From NCBI RefSeq assembly GCF_947507565.1, contig NC_089189.1, forward strand, positions 2,416,122-2,480,121: DNA of 64,000 nucleotides, given 5' to 3'. The notes under the pieces are model-generated. The model saw only the letters and a list, made by a program, of their open reading frames with translations, searched no databases and was not told where the DNA came from. This stretch comes from Oscarella lobularis (taxonomy: Eukaryota > Porifera > Homoscleromorpha > Homosclerophorida > Oscarellidae). A program made the translations under genes and the position numbers. Positions 27,601 to 41,400 of the stretch are shown here, piece after piece (the stretch's first letter is position 1; each line of letters starts with the position of its first letter).

Positions 27601-27689
27601 GGCCTTAGAATCAAAGTTTAGGCCCTCAACTTTATCTTCAGGTCCTTAGAATGAGAGTTAAGCTCTCAACTTTATCTTCAGGGCCTTAG
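24671..27689. repeat. 41-bp satellite block D6
   Basis: 3,019 bp = 73 x 41 + 26, one base short of the usual phase. Contains recurrent GAGTTGTGGCTCTGAAC and CAACATTATCTTCAGG variants, which also recur in D11. Confidence 0.95.
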
Positions 27690-28422
27690 CTAGCCCGTGT
27701 AAGTTCGCTGTAATTTATTACAGGAGAGACCCGTTGGCTAACCCCCTGTAATTTCGCTGTAATTTATTAAAGGAGATACCCGTTGGCTAACCCCGTGTAA
27801 TTTCGCTGTAATTTATTATTAGGATAGACCCGTTGTCTAGCCCCTGTAATTTCGCTGTAATTTATTCAAGGAGAGACCCGTTGGCTAGCCCCCTGTAATT
27901 TCGCTGTAACTTTTTACAGGAGAGACCCTTTGGCTAGCCCCCTGTAAGTTGGCTGTAATTTATTCCAGGAGAGACCCGTTGACTAACCCCCTGTAATTTC
28001 GCTGTAGTTTATTAAAGGAGTGACCCATTGTCTAGCCCCCTGTAAATTCGCTGCAATTTATTACAGGAGTTACCCGTTAGCTAGCATCTGAAATTTCGCT
28101 GTAATTTATTACAGGAGAGACCCGTTGGCTAACCCCCTGTAATTTCGCTGTAGTTTATTACAGGAGAGACCCGTTGGCTAGCCCCCTGTAAATTCGCTGT
28201 AATTTATTACAGGAGAGACCCTTTGGCTAGCCCCAGTAATTTCGCTGTAATTTATTACAGGAGAGACCCGTTTGCTAACCCTCTGTAATTTCGCTGATAA
28301 TTTATTACAGGAGAGACCCGTTTACTAACCCCCTGTAAATTCGCTGTAATTTATTACAGGAGAGACCCGTTGGCTAGCCCCTGTAATTTCGCTATAGTTT
28401 ATTACAGGAGAGACCCGTTGGG
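27690..28422. repeat. 48/49-bp satellite block C7
   Basis: Same class as C6. It ends with a GCTATAGTTTATTACAGG unit directly before the GTTGGG junction, an ending shared only with C8. Confidence 0.95.
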
Positions 28423-29884
28423 CCCTCAACTTTATCTTCAGACCCTTAGAATCAAAGTTTGGGCCTTCAACTTTATCTTCAGGGCCTTAGAATCAAAGTT
28501 TAGGCCCTCAACTTTATCTTCAGGTCCTTAGAATCAAAGTTTAGTCTCTCAACTTTATCTTCAGGCTCTTAGAATAAAAGTTTAGGCCCTCAACTTTATC
28601 TTCAGGCTCTTAGAATCAAAGTTTAGGCCATCAACTTTATCTTCAGGTCCTTAGAATCAAAGTCTAGGCCCTCAACTTTATCTTCAGGTCCTTAAAATCA
28701 GAGTTTTGGCTCTGAACTTTAACTTCAGACTCTTAGAATCAAAGTTTGTGCCTTTAAATTTCTCTTCAGGGCCTTAGAATCAAAGTTTTGGCCTTCAACT
28801 TTATCTTCAGGTCCTTAGAATCAAAGTTTAGTCTCTCAACTTTATCTTCAGGTCCTTAGAATAAAAGTTTAGGCCCTCAACTTTATCTTCAAATCCTTAG
28901 AATCAAAGTTTAGGCCCTGAACTTTATCTTCAGGTCCTTAGAATCAGAGTTTAGGCCCTCAACTTTATCTTCAGGTCCTTAGAATCAGAGTTTTGGCCCT
29001 GAACTTTAACTTCAGACCCTTAGAATCAAAGTTTGGGCCTTCAAATTTCTCTTCAGGGCCTTAGAATCAAAGTTTAGGCCTTCAACTTTATCTTCAGGGC
29101 CTTAGAATGAAAGTTTAGGCCCTCAACTTTATCTTCAGGTCCTTAGAATCAGAGTTTAGGCCCTCAACTTTATCTTCAGGTCCTTAGAATCGGAGTTTAG
29201 GCCCTCAACTTTATCTTCAGGCCCTTAGAATCAAACTTTAGGCGTTCAACTTTATCTTCAGGGCCTTAGAATCAATGTTTAGGTCCTCAACTTTATCTTC
29301 AGGTCCTTAGAATCAAAGTTTAGTCTCTCAACTTTATCTTCAGGTCCTTAGAATCAGAGTTTAGGCCCTCAACTTTATCTTCAGGCTCTTAGAATCAAAG
29401 TTTAGGCCATCAACTTTATCTTCAGGTCCTTAGAATCAAAGTCTACGCCCTCAACTTTATCTTCAGGTCCTTAGAATCAGAGTTTTGGCCCTCAACTTTA
29501 TCTTCAGGTCCTTAGAATCAGAGTTTTGGCTCTGAACTTTAACTTCAGACCCTTAGAATCAAAGTTTGGGCCTTCAAATTTCTCTTCAGGGCCTTAGAAT
29601 CAGAGTTTAGGCCTTCAACTTTATCTCCAGGTCCTTAGAATCAAAGTCTAGGCCCTCAACTTTATCTTCAGGGTCTTAGAATTAGAGTTTAGGCCCTCAA
29701 CTTTATCTTTAGCTCCTTAGAATCAAAGTTTAGGCCCTCAACTTTATCTTCAGGTCCTTAGAATCAAAGTTTAGGACCTCAACTTTATCTTCAGGCCCTT
29801 AGAATCAAAGTTTAGGTCCTGAACTTTATCTTCAGGTCCGTAGAATGAAATTTTAGGCTCTCAACTTTATCTTCAGGGCCTTAG
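28423..29884. repeat. 41-bp satellite block D7
   Basis: 1,462 bp = 35 x 41 + 27. Its first units (CTTCAGACCCTTAGAATC) are also the first units of D8, so C7/D7 and C8/D8 borders are copies of one ancestral border. Confidence 0.95.
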
Positions 29885-30713
29885 CTAGCCCGTGTAAGTC
29901 AGCTGTAAATTATTACAGGTGAGACCCGTTGGCTAACCCCCTGTAATTTCGCTCTAATTTATTACAGGAGATACCCGTTGGCTAACCCCGTGTAATTTCG
30001 CTGTATTTTATTTTTAGGATAGACCCGTTGTCTAGCCCCTGTAGTTTCGCTGTAATTTATTCCATTAGAGACCCGTTGGCTAGCCCCCTGTAATTTGGCT
30101 GTAACTTTTTACAGGAGAGACCCGTTGGCTAGCCTCCTGTAAGTTGGCTGTAATTTATTACAGGAGAGACCCGTTGACTAGCCCTGTAATTTCGCTGTAG
30201 TTTATTACAGGAGAGACCCATTGGCTAGCCCCTATAAATTCGCTGTAATTTATTACAGGAGATACCCGTTAGCTAGCCTCTGTAATTTCGCGGTAATTTA
30301 TTACAGGAGAGACCCGTTGGCTAACCCCCTGTAATTTCGCTGTAGTTTATTACAGGAGAGACCCGTTTGCTAACCCTCTGTAATTTCGCTGATAATTTAT
30401 TACAGGAGAGACTTGTTTGCTAACCCCCTGTAATTTTGCTGTAATTTATTACAGGAGAGACTTGTTTGCTAACCCCCTGTAATTTCGCTGTAATTTATTA
30501 CAGGAGAGACCCGTTGGCTAACCTCCTGTAATTTTGCTGTAATTTATTACAGGAGAGACCCGTTGGCTAACCCCCTGTAAATTCGCTGTAATTTATTACA
30601 GGAGATACCCGTTTACTAACCCCCTGTGAATTCGCTGTAATTTATTACAGGAGAGACCCGTTGGCTAGCCCCTGTAATTTCGCTATAGTTTATTACAGGA
30701 GAGACCCGTTGGG
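29885..30713. repeat. 48/49-bp satellite block C8
   Basis: Opens with the diagnostic GTGTAAGTCAGCTGTAAAT variant, shared only with C9. Its left part resembles C2/C4 and its right end copies C7, suggesting recombination between two classes of C block. Confidence 0.95.
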
Positions 30714-32790
30714 CCCTCAACTTTATCTTCAGACCCTTAGAATCAAAGTTTGGGCCTTCAACTTTATCTTCAGGGCCTTAGAATCAAAGTTTAGGCCATC
30801 AACTTTATCTTCAGGTCCTTAGAATCAAAGTCTAGGCCCTCAACTTTATCTTCAGGTCCTTAAAATCAGAGTTTTGGCTCTGAACTTTAACTTCAGACTC
30901 TTAGAATCAAAGTTTGGGCCTTTAAATTTCTCTTCAGGGCCTTAGAATCAAAGTTTTGGCCTTCAACTTTATCTTCAGGTCCTTAGAATCAAAGTTTAGT
31001 CTCTCAACTTTATCTTCAGGTCCTTAGAATAAAAGTTTAGGCCCTCAACTTTATCTTCAAATCCTTAGAATCAAAGTTTAGGCCCTGAACTTTATCTTCA
31101 GGTCCTTAGAATCAGAGTTTAGGCCCTCAACTTTATCTTCAGGTCTTTAGAATCAGAGTTTTGACCCTGAACTTTAACTTCAGACCGTTAGAATCAAAGT
31201 TTAGACCTTCAACTTTATCTTCAGGTTCTTAGAATCAGAGTTTTGGCCCTGAACTTTAACTTCAGACCCTTAGAATCAAAGTTTGGGCCTTCAAATTTCT
31301 CTTCAGGGCTTTAGATCCAGAGTTTAGGCCCTCAACTTTATCTTCAGGGCCTTAGAATCAAAGTTTTTGTCTTCAACTTTATCTTCAGGGCCTTAGAATC
31401 AAAGTCTAGGCTCTCAACTTTATCTTCAGGGCCTTAGAATTAGAGTTTAGGCCCTCAACTTTATCTTCAGGCTCTTAGAATCAAAGTTTAGGCCATCAAC
31501 TTTATCTTCAGGTCCTTAGAATCAAAGTCTAGGCCCTCAACTTTATCGTCAGGTCCTTAGAATCAGAGTTTTGTCCCTGAACTTTATCTTCAGGTCCTTA
31601 GAATCAAAATTTAGGCCCTCAACTTCATCTTCAGGTCCCTAGAATCAAAGCTTAGGCTCTCAACTTTATCTTCAGGTCCTTAGAATCAAAGTTTAGTCTC
31701 TCAACTTTATCTTCAGGTCCTTAGAATCGGAGTTTAGGCCCTCAACTTTATCTTCAGGCCCTTAGAATCAAACTTTAGGCGTTCAACTTTATCTTCAGGG
31801 CCTTATAATCAATGTTTAGGTCCTCAACTTTATCTTCAGGTCCTTAGAATCAAAGTTTAGTCTCTCAACTTTATCTTCAGGTCCTTAGAATCAGAGTTTA
31901 GGCCCTCAACTTTATCTTCAGGCTCTTAGAATCAAAGTTTAGGCCATCAACTTTATCTTCAGGTCCTTAGAATCAAAGTCTACGCCCTCAACTTTATCTT
32001 CAGGTCCTTAGAATCAGAGTTTTGGCCCTCAACTTTATCTTCAGGTCCTTAGAATCAGAGTTTTGGCTCTGAACTTTAACTTCAGACCCTTAGAATCAAA
32101 GTTTGGGCCTTCAAATTTCTCTTCAGGGCCTTAGAATCAAACTTTAGGCGTTCAACTTTATCTTCAGGGCCTTAGAATCAATGTTTAGGTCCTCAACTTT
32201 ATCTTCAGGTCCTTAGAATCAAAGTTTAGTCTCTCAACTTTATCTTCAGGTCCTTAGAATCAGAGTTTAGGCCCTCAACTTTATCTTCAGGCTCTTAGAA
32301 TCAAAGTTTAGGCCATCAACTTTATCTTCAGGTCCTTAGAATCAAAGTCTACGCCCTCAACTTTATCTTCAGGTCCTTAGAATCAGAGTTTTGGCCCTCA
32401 ACTTTATCTTCAGGTCCTTAGAATCAGAGTTTTGGCTCTGAACTTTAACTTCAGACCCTTAGAATCAAAGTTTGGGCCTTCAAATTTCTCTACAGGGCCT
32501 TAGAATCAGAGTTTAGGCCTTCAACTTTATCTCCAGGTCCTTAGAATCAAAGTCTAGGCCCTCAACTTTATCTTCAGGGTCTTAGAATTAGAGTTTAGGC
32601 CCTCAACTTTATCTTTAGCTCCTTAGAATCAAAGTTTAGGCCCTCAACTTTATCTTCAGGTCCTTAGAATCAAAGTTTAGGACCTCAACTTTATCTTCAG
32701 GCCCTTAGAATCAAAGTTTAGGTCCTGAACTTTATCTTCAGGTCCGTAGAATGAAATTTTAGGCTCTCAACTTTATCTTCAGGGCCTTAG
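30714..32790. repeat. 41-bp satellite block D8
   Basis: 2,077 bp = 50 x 41 + 27. Contains a 369-bp (9 x 41) internal tandem duplication: the rare unit with CAAACTTTAGGCG at about 31770 recurs at about 32139, followed by the same variant order. Confidence 0.95.
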
Positions 32791-33812
32791 CTAGCCCGTG
32801 TAAGTCAGCTGTAAATTATTACAGGTGAGACCCGTTGGCTAATCCCCTGTAATTTCGCTCTAATTTATTACAGGAGATACCCGTTGGCTAACCCCGTGTA
32901 ATTTCGCTGTATTTTATTATTAGGATAGACCCGTTGTCTAGCCCCTGTAGTTTCGCTGTAATTTATTCCATTAGAGACCCGTTGGCTAGCCTCCTGTAAG
33001 TTGGCTGTAATTTATTACAGGAGAGACCCGTTGACTAGCCCTGTAATTTCGCTGTAGTTTATTACAGGAGAGACCCATTGGCTAGCCCCTATAAATTCGC
33101 TGTAATTTATTACAGGAGATACCCGTTAGCTAGCCTCTGTAATTTCGCGGTAATTTATTACAGGAGAGACCCGTTGGCTAACCCCCTGTAATTTCGCTGT
33201 AGTTTATTACAGGAGAGACCCGTTTGCTAACCCTCTGTAATTTCGCTGATAATTTATTACAGGAGAGACTTGTTTGCTAACCCCCTGTAATTTCGCTGTA
33301 ATTTATTACAGGAGAGACCCGTTGGCTAACCTCCTGTAATTTTGCTGTAATTTATTACAGCAGAGACCCGTTGGCTAACCCCCTGTAAATTCGCTGTAAT
33401 TTATTACAGGAGATACCCGTTTACTAACCCCCTGTAAATTCGCTGTAATTTATTACAGGAGAGACCCTTTGGCTAGCCCCAGTAATTTCGCTGTAATTTA
33501 TTACAGGAGAGACCCGTTTGCTAACCCTCTGTAATTTCGCTGATAATTTATTACAGGAGAGACCCTTTGGCTAGCCCCTGTACTTTCGCTGTAGTTTATT
33601 ACAGGAGAGACCCGTTGGCTAACCCCCTGTTATTTCGCTGTAGTTTATTACAGGAGAGACCTATTGGCTAGCCCCTGTAATTTCGCTGTAATTTATTACA
33701 GGAGAGACCCTTTGGCTAGCCCCTGTAGTTTCGCTCTAATTTATTACAGGAGAGACCCTTTGGCTAACCCCTTTAATTTCGCTGTAATTTATTAAAGGAG
33801 AGACCCGTTGGG
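32791..33812. repeat. 48/49-bp satellite block C9
   Basis: Left end copies C8 (GTAAGTCAGCTG variant). Right end copies the end of C2 and C4, then leads into D9 just as C2 leads into D2. Confidence 0.95.
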
Positions 33813-34987
33813 CTCTTAACTTTATCTTCAATGCCTTAGAATCGAAGTTTAGGCCCTCAACTTTATCTTCAGGGCCTTAGAAACAGAGTTTAGGCCCTCA
33901 ACTTTATCTTTAGCTCCTTAGAATCAAAGTTTAAGCCCTTAACTTTATCTTTGGGACCTTAGAATCAAAGTTTAGGCCCTCATCTTTAGCTTCAGAACCT
34001 TAAAATCGAAGTTTATGCCCTCAACTTTATCTTCAGGGCCTTAGAATCAAAGTTTAGGCCATCATCTTTATCTTCAGGGCCTTAGAATCGAAGTTTATGC
34101 CCTCAACTTTATCTTCAGGGCCTTAGAATCAAAGTTTAGGCCCTCAACTTTATCTTCAGGCCCTTAGAATCATAGTTTAGGCGTTCAACTTTATCTTCAG
34201 GGCCTTAGAATCAAAGTTTAGGCCTTCAACTTTATCTTCAGGTCCTTAGAATCAAAGTTTAGTCTCTCAACTTTATCTTCAGGTCCTTAGAATCAGAGTT
34301 TTAGCCCTGAACTTTAACTTCAGACCCTTAGAATCAAAGTTTGGGCCTTCAAATTTCTCTTCAGGGCCTTAGAATCAAAGTTTAGGCCTTCAACTTTATC
34401 TTCAGGTCCCTAGAATCAAAGTTTAGGCCCTCAACTTTATCTTCAGGTTCTTAGAATCAAAGTTTAGGCCCTCAACTTTATCTTCAGGCCCTTAGAATCA
34501 AAGTTTAGGCGTTCAACTTTATCTTCAGGGCCTTAGAATCAAAGTTTAGGCTCTCAACTTTATCTTCAGGTCCTTAGAATCAAAGTTTAGTCTCTCAACT
34601 TTATCTTCAGGTCCTTAGAATCAAAGTTTAGGCCCTCAACTTTATCTTCAGGCTCTTAGAATCAAAGTTTAGGCCCTCAACTTTATCTTCAGGTCCTTAG
34701 AATCAGAGTTTTTGCCATGACCTTTATCTTCAGGCCCTTAGAATCAATGTTTATGCCTTCAACTTTATCTTCAGGGTCTTAGAATTAGAGTTTAGGCCCT
34801 CAACTTTATCTTTAGCTCCTTAGAATCAAAGTTTAGGCCCTCAACTTTATCTTCAGGTCCTTAGAATCAAAGTTTAGGACCTCAACTTTATCTTCAGGCC
34901 CTTAGAATCAAAGTTTAGGTCCTCAACTTTATCTTCAGGCCCTTAGAATGAAATTTTAGGCTCTCAACTTTATCTTCAGGGCCTTAG
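33813..34987. repeat. 41-bp satellite block D9
   Basis: 1,175 bp = 28 x 41 + 27, a third copy of the D2/D4 block, more diverged than D2 and D4 are from each other. Confidence 0.95.
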
Positions 34988-35619
34988 CTAGCCCGTGTAA
35001 GTTCGCTGTAATTTATTACAGGTGAAACCCGTTGGCTAACCCCCTGTAATTTCGCTGTAATTTATTTCAGGAGATACACGTTGGCTAACCCCGTGTAATT
35101 TCGCTCTACTTTATTATTAGGATAGACCCGTTGTCTAGCCCCTGTAATTTTGCTGTAATTTATTCCAGGAGAGACCCGTTGGCTAGCCCCCTGTAATTTG
35201 GCTGTAACTTTTTACAGGAGAGACCCGTTGGCTAGCCCCCTGTAAGTTGGCTGTAATTTATTACAGGAGAGACCCGTTTGCTAGCCTCTTTAATTTGGCT
35301 GTAATTTATTACAGGAGAGACCCGTTGGCTAGCCCCCTGTAAATTCGCTGTAATTTATTACAGGAGAGACCCGTTGGCTAGCCCCTGTAATTTCGCTGTA
35401 GTTTATTACAGGAGAGACCCGTTGGCTAGCCTCTTTAATTTGGCTGTAATTTATTACAGGAGAGACCCGTTGGCTAACCCCCTGTAATTTCGCTGTAGTT
35501 TATTACAGGAGAGACCCTTTGGCTAGCCTCTGTAGTTTCGCTCTAATTTATTACAGGAGAGACCCTTTGGCTAACCCCTGTAATTTCGCTGTAATTTATT
35601 ACAGGAGAGACCCGTTGGG
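34988..35619. repeat. 48/49-bp satellite block C10
   Basis: Short block of about 13 units. Includes GCCTCTTTAATTTGGCTG variants that reappear in C11 and C14. Confidence 0.95.
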
Positions 35620-37243
35620 CCCTCAACTTTATCTTCAATGCCTTAGAATCGAACTTTAGGCCCTCAACTTTATCTTTAGCTCCTTAGAATCAAAGTTCAA
35701 GCCCTTAACTTTATCTTAAGGACCTTAGAATCAAAGTTTAGGCCCTCATCTTTAGCTTCAGAACCTTAAAATCGAAGTTTATGCCCTCAACTTTATCTTC
35801 AGGGCCTTAGAATCAAAGTTTAGGCCCTCATCTTTATCTTAAGGGCCTTAGAATCGAAATTTATGCCCTCAACTTTATCTTCAGGCTCTTAGAATAAAAG
35901 TTTATGCCCTCTACTTTATCTTCAGGGCCTTAGAATCAAAGTTTAGGCCCTCAACTTTATCTTCAGGCCCTTAGAATCAAAGTTTAGGCCCTCAACTTTA
36001 TCTTCAGGTCCTTAGAATCAAAGTCTAGGCCCTCAACTTTATCTTCATGTTCTTAGAATCAGAGTTTTGGCTCTGAACTTTAACTTCAGACCCTTAGAAT
36101 CAAAGTTTGGGCCTTCAAATTTCTCTTCAGGGCCTTAGAATCAAAGTTTAGTCTCTCAACTTTATCTTCAGGTCCTTAGAATCGGAGTTTAGGCCCTCAA
36201 CTTTATCTTCAGGTCTTTAGAATCAAAGTTTAGGCGTTCAACTTTATCTTCAGGGCCTTAGAATCAAAGTTTAGGCCCTCAACTTTATCTTCAGGTCCTT
36301 AGAATCAGAGTTTTGGCCATGACCTTTATCTTCAGGCCCTTAGAATCAATGTTTGGGCCTTCAACTTTATTTTCAGGGCCTTAGAATCAAAGTCTAGGCC
36401 CTCAACTTTATCTTCATGGCCTTAGAATCAGAGTTTAGGCCTCAACATTATCTTCAGGTCTTTAGAATCAAAGTCTAGGCCCTCAACTTTATCTTCAGGC
36501 TCTTAGAATCAAAGTTTAGGCCATCAACTTTATCTTCAGGTCCTTAGAATCAAAGTCTAAGCCCTCAACTTTATCTTCAGGCTCTTAGAATCAAAATTTA
36601 GGCCCTCAACTTCATCTTCAGGTCCCTAGAATCAAAGTTTAGGCCCTCAACTTTATCTTCAGGTCCTTAGAATCAAAGTTTAGTCTCTCAACTTTATCTT
36701 CAGGTCCTTAGAATCGGAGTTTAGGCCCTCAACTTTATCTTCAGTTCCTTAGAATCAGAGTTTAGTCTCTCAACTTTATCTTCAGGTCCTTAGAATCGGA
36801 GTTAAGGCCCTCAACTTTATCTTCAGGCTCTTTGAATCAAAGTTTAGGCCCTCAACCTTATCTTCAGGTCCTTAGAATCAAAGTTTAGGCCCTCAACTTT
36901 ATCTTCAGGTCCTTAGAATCAGAGTTTTGGTTATGACCTTTATCTTCAGGCCCTTAGAATCAATGTTTGGGCCTTCAACCTTAACTTCAGGTCCTTAGAA
37001 TCAAAGTTTAGGCCCTCAACTTTATCTTTAGCTCCTTAGAATCAAAGTTTAGGCCCTCAACTTTATCTTCAGGTCCTTAGAATCAAAGTTTAGGACCTCA
37101 ACTTTACCTTCAGGCCCTTAGAATCAAAGTTTAGGTCCTCAACTTTATCTTCAGGGCCTTAGAATCAAAGTTTAGGCCCTCAACTTTATCTTCAGGTCCT
37201 TAGAATGAGAGTTAAGCTCTCAACTTTATCTTCAAGGCCTTAG
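35620..37243. repeat. 41-bp satellite block D10
   Basis: 1,624 bp, two bases short of 39 x 41 + 27; one missing C is visible near 36434 (AGGCCTCAACATT). No gene is seen. Confidence 0.95.
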
Positions 37244-38412
37244 CTAGCCCGTGTAAATTCGCTGTAATTTATTACAGGAGAGACCCGTTGGCTAACCCCC
37301 TGTAATTTCGCTGTAATTTATTACAGGAGATACCCGTTGGCTAACCCCGTGTAATTTCGCTGTAATTTATTATTAGGATAGACCCGTTGTCTAGCCCCTG
37401 TAATTTCGCTGTAATTTATTCAAGGAGAGACCCGTTGGCTAGCTCCCTGTAATTTCGCTGTAACTTTTTACAGGAGAGACCCGTTGGCTAGCCCCCTGTA
37501 AGTTGGCTGTAATTTATTCCAGGAGAGACCCGTTGACTAACCCCTTGTAATTTCGCTGTAGTTTATTAAAGGAGAGACCCATTGGCTAGCCCCCTGTAAA
37601 TTCGCTGCAATTTATTACAGGAGTTACCCGTTAGCTAGCATCTGTAAATTCGCTGTAATTTATTAAAGGAGAGACCCGTTGGCTAACCCCCTGTAATTTC
37701 GCTGTAGTTTATTACAGGAATAGACCCGTTGGCTAGCCCCCTGTAAATTCGCTGTAATTTATTACAGGAGAGACCCTTTGGCTAGCCTCAGTAATTTCGC
37801 TGTAATTTATTACAGGAGAGACCCGTTTGCTAACCCTCTGTAATTTCGCTGATAATTTATTACAGGAGAGACCCGTTTACTAACCCCCTGTAAATTCGCT
37901 GTAATTTATTACAGGAGAGACCCGTTGGCTAGCCCCTGTAATTTCGCTGTAGTTTATTACAGGAGAGACCCGTTGGCTAGCCTCTTTAATTTGGCTGTAA
38001 TTTATTACAGGAGAGACGCGTTGGCTGGCCTCCTGTAATTTCGCTGTAGTTTATTACAGGAGAGACCCGTTTGCTAACCCCCTGTAATTTCGCTGTAGTT
38101 TATTACAGGAGAGACCCTTTGGCTAGCCCCTGTAATTTCGCTGTAATTTATTACAGGAGAGACCCTTTTGCTAGCCCCTGTACTTTCGCTGTAGTTTATT
38201 ACAGGAGAGACCCGTTGGCTAACCCCCTGTTATTTCGCTGTAGTTTATTACAGGAGAGACCTATTGGTTAGCCCCTGTAATTTCGCTGTAATTTATTACA
38301 GGAGAGACCCTTTGGCTAGCCCCTGTAGTTTCGCTCTAATTTATTACAGGAGAGACCCTTTGGCTAACCCCTGTAATTTCGCTGTAATTTATTAAAGGAG
38401 AGACCCGTTGGG
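37244..38412. repeat. 48/49-bp satellite block C11
   Basis: C6-class block with the GTTACCCGTTAGCTAGCATC marker. The 66-residue frame at 38071-38271 parallels that of C6, showing the two blocks are copies. Confidence 0.95.
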
Positions 38413-41400
38413 CTCTCAACTTTATCTTCAATGCCTTAGAATCGAAGTTTAGGCCCTCAAATTTATCTTCAGGGCCTTAGAAACAGAGTTTAGGCCCTCA
38501 ACTTTATCTTTAGCTCCTTAGAATCAAAGTTTAAGCCCTTAACTTTATCTTTAGGACCTTAGAATCAAAGTTTAGGCCCTCATCTTTAGCTTCAGAACCT
38601 TAAAATCGAAGTTTATGCCCTCAACTTTATCTTCAGGGCCTTAGAATCAAAGTTTAGGCCCTCATCTTTATCTTAAGGGCCTTAGAATCGAAGTTTATGC
38701 CCTCAACTTTATCTTCAGGGCCTTAGAATCAATTTTTAGGCCCTCAACTTCATCTTCAGGTCCCTAGAATCAAAGTTTAGGCCCTCAACTTTATCTTCAG
38801 GTCCTTAGAATCAAAGTTTAGTCTCTCAACTTTATCTTCAGGTCCTTAGAATCGGAGTTTATGCCCTCAACTTTATCTTCAGGCCCTTAGAATCAAAGTT
38901 TAGGCGTTCAACTTTATCTTCAGGGCCTTAGAATCAAAGTTTAGGCCCTCAACTTTATCTTCAGGTCCTTAGAATCAAAGTTTAGTCTCTCAACTTTATC
39001 TTCAGGCTCTTAGAATCAAAGTTTAGGCCCTCAACTTTATCTTCAGGCTCTTAGAATCAAAGTTTAGGCCATCAACTTTATCTTCAGGTCCTTAGAATCA
39101 AAGTCTAGGCCCTCAACTTTATCTTCAGGTCCTTAAAATCAGAGTTTTGGCTCTGAACTTTAACTTCAGGTCCTTAGAATGAGAGTTTAGGCCATCAACT
39201 TTATCTTCAGGTCCTTAGAATCAAAGTCTAGGCCCTCAACTTTATCTTCAGGTCCTTAGAATCAGAGTTTTGGCCCTGAACTTTAACTTCAGACCCTTAG
39301 AATCAAAATTTGGGCCTTCAAATTTCTCTTCAGGGCCTTAGAATCAAAGTTTAGGCCTTCAACTTTATCTTCAGGTCCTTAGAATCAAAGTCTAGCCCCT
39401 CAAGTTTATCTTCAGGGCCTTAGAATCAGAGTTTAGGCCCTCATCTTTATCTTCAGGGCCTTAGAATCAAAGTTTAGGCCCTCAACTTTATCTTCAGGCT
39501 CTTAGAATCAAAGTTTAGGCCCTCAACTTTATCTTCAGGTCCTTAGAATCAAAGCCTAGGCCCTCAACTTTATCTTCATGTTCTTAGAATCAGAGTTTTG
39601 CTCTGAACTTTAACTTCAGACCCTTAGAATCAAAGTTTGGGCCTTCAAATTTCTCTTCAGGGCCTTAGAATCAAAGTTTATTCTCTCAACTTTATCTTCA
39701 GGTCCTTAGAATCGGAGTTTAGGCCCTCAACTTTATCTTCAGGTCTTTAGAATCAAAGTTTAGGCGTTCAACTTTATCTTCAGGGCCTTAGAATCAAAGT
39801 TTAGGCCCTCAACTTTATCTTCAGGTCCTTAGAATCAAAGTTTAGTCTCTCAACTTTATCTTCAGGTCCTTAGAATAAAAGTTTAGGCCCTCAACTTTAT
39901 CTTCAGGCTCTTAGAATCAAAGTTTAGGCCCTCAACTTTATCTTCAGGTCCTTAGAATCAGAGTTTTGGCCATGACCTTTATCTTCAGGCCCTTAGAGTC
40001 AATGTTTGGGCCTTCAACTTTATTTTCAGGGCCTTGGAATCAAAGTCTAGGCCCTCAACTTTATCTTCATGGCCTTAGAATCAGAGTTTAGGCCCTCAAC
40101 ATTATCTTCAGGTCCTTAGAATCAAAGTCTAAGCCCTCAACTTTATCTTCAAGCTCTTAGAATCAAAGTTTAGGCCCTCAACTTTATCTTCAGGTTCTTA
40201 GAATCAGAGTTGTGGCTCTGAACTTTAACTTCAGACCCTTAGAATCAAAGTTTGGGCCTTCAAATTTCTCTTCAGGGCCTTAGAATCAAAGTTTTGGCCT
40301 TCAACTTTATCTTCAGGCCCTTAGAATCAAAGTCTAGGCCCTCAACTTTATCTTCAGGCCCTTAGAATCAAAATTTAGGCCCTCAACTTCATCTTCAGGT
40401 CCCTAGAATCAAAGTTTAGGCCCTCAACTTTATCTTCAGGTCCTTAGAATCAAAGTTTAGTCTCTCAACTTTATCTTCAGGTCCTTAGAATCGGAGTTTA
40501 GGCCCTCAACTTTATCTTCAGGTCCTTAGAATCGGAGTTAAGGCCCTCAACTTTATCTTCAGGCCCTTAGAATCAAAGTTTAGGCCCTCAACCTTATCTT
40601 CAGGTCCTTAGAATCAAAGTTTAGGCCCTCAACTTTATCGTCAGGTCCTTAGAATCAGAGTTTTGGCCATGACCTTTATCTTCAGGCCCTTAGAATCAAT
40701 GTTTGGGCCTTCAACTTTATCTTCAGGGTCTTAGAATTAGAGTTTAGGCCCTCAACTTTATCTTTAACTCCTTAGAATCAAAGTTTAGGCCCTCAACTTT
40801 ATCTTCAGGTCCTTAGAATCAAAGTTTAGTCTCTCAACTTTATCTTCACGTTCTTAGAATAAAAGTTTAGGCCCTCAACTTTATCTTCAGGCTCTTAGAA
40901 TCAAAGTTTAGGCCCTCAACTTTATCTTCAGGTCCTTAGAATCAGAGTTTTGGCCATGACCTTTATCTTCAGGCCCTTAGAATCAATGTTTGGGCCTTCA
41001 ACATTATCTTCAGGTCCTTAGAATCAAAGTCTAAGCCCTCAACTTTATCTTCAGGCTTTTAGAATCAAAGTTTAGGCCCTCAACTTTATCTTCAGGCTCT
41101 TAGAATCAAAGTTTAGGCCCTCAACTTTATCTTCAGGTCCTTAGAATCAGAGTTTTGGCCATGACCTTTATCTTCAGGCCCTTAGAATCAATGTTTGGGC
41201 CTTCAACATTATCTTCAGGTCCTTAGAATCAAAGTCTAAGCCCTCAACTTTATCTTCAGGCTCTTAGAATCAAAGTCTAGGCCCTCAACTTTATCTTCAT
41301 GGCCTTAGAATCAGAGTTTAGGCCCTCAACTTTATCTTCAGGTCCTTAGAATCAGAGTTTTGGCCATGACCTTTATCTTCAGGCCCTTAGAATCAATGTT

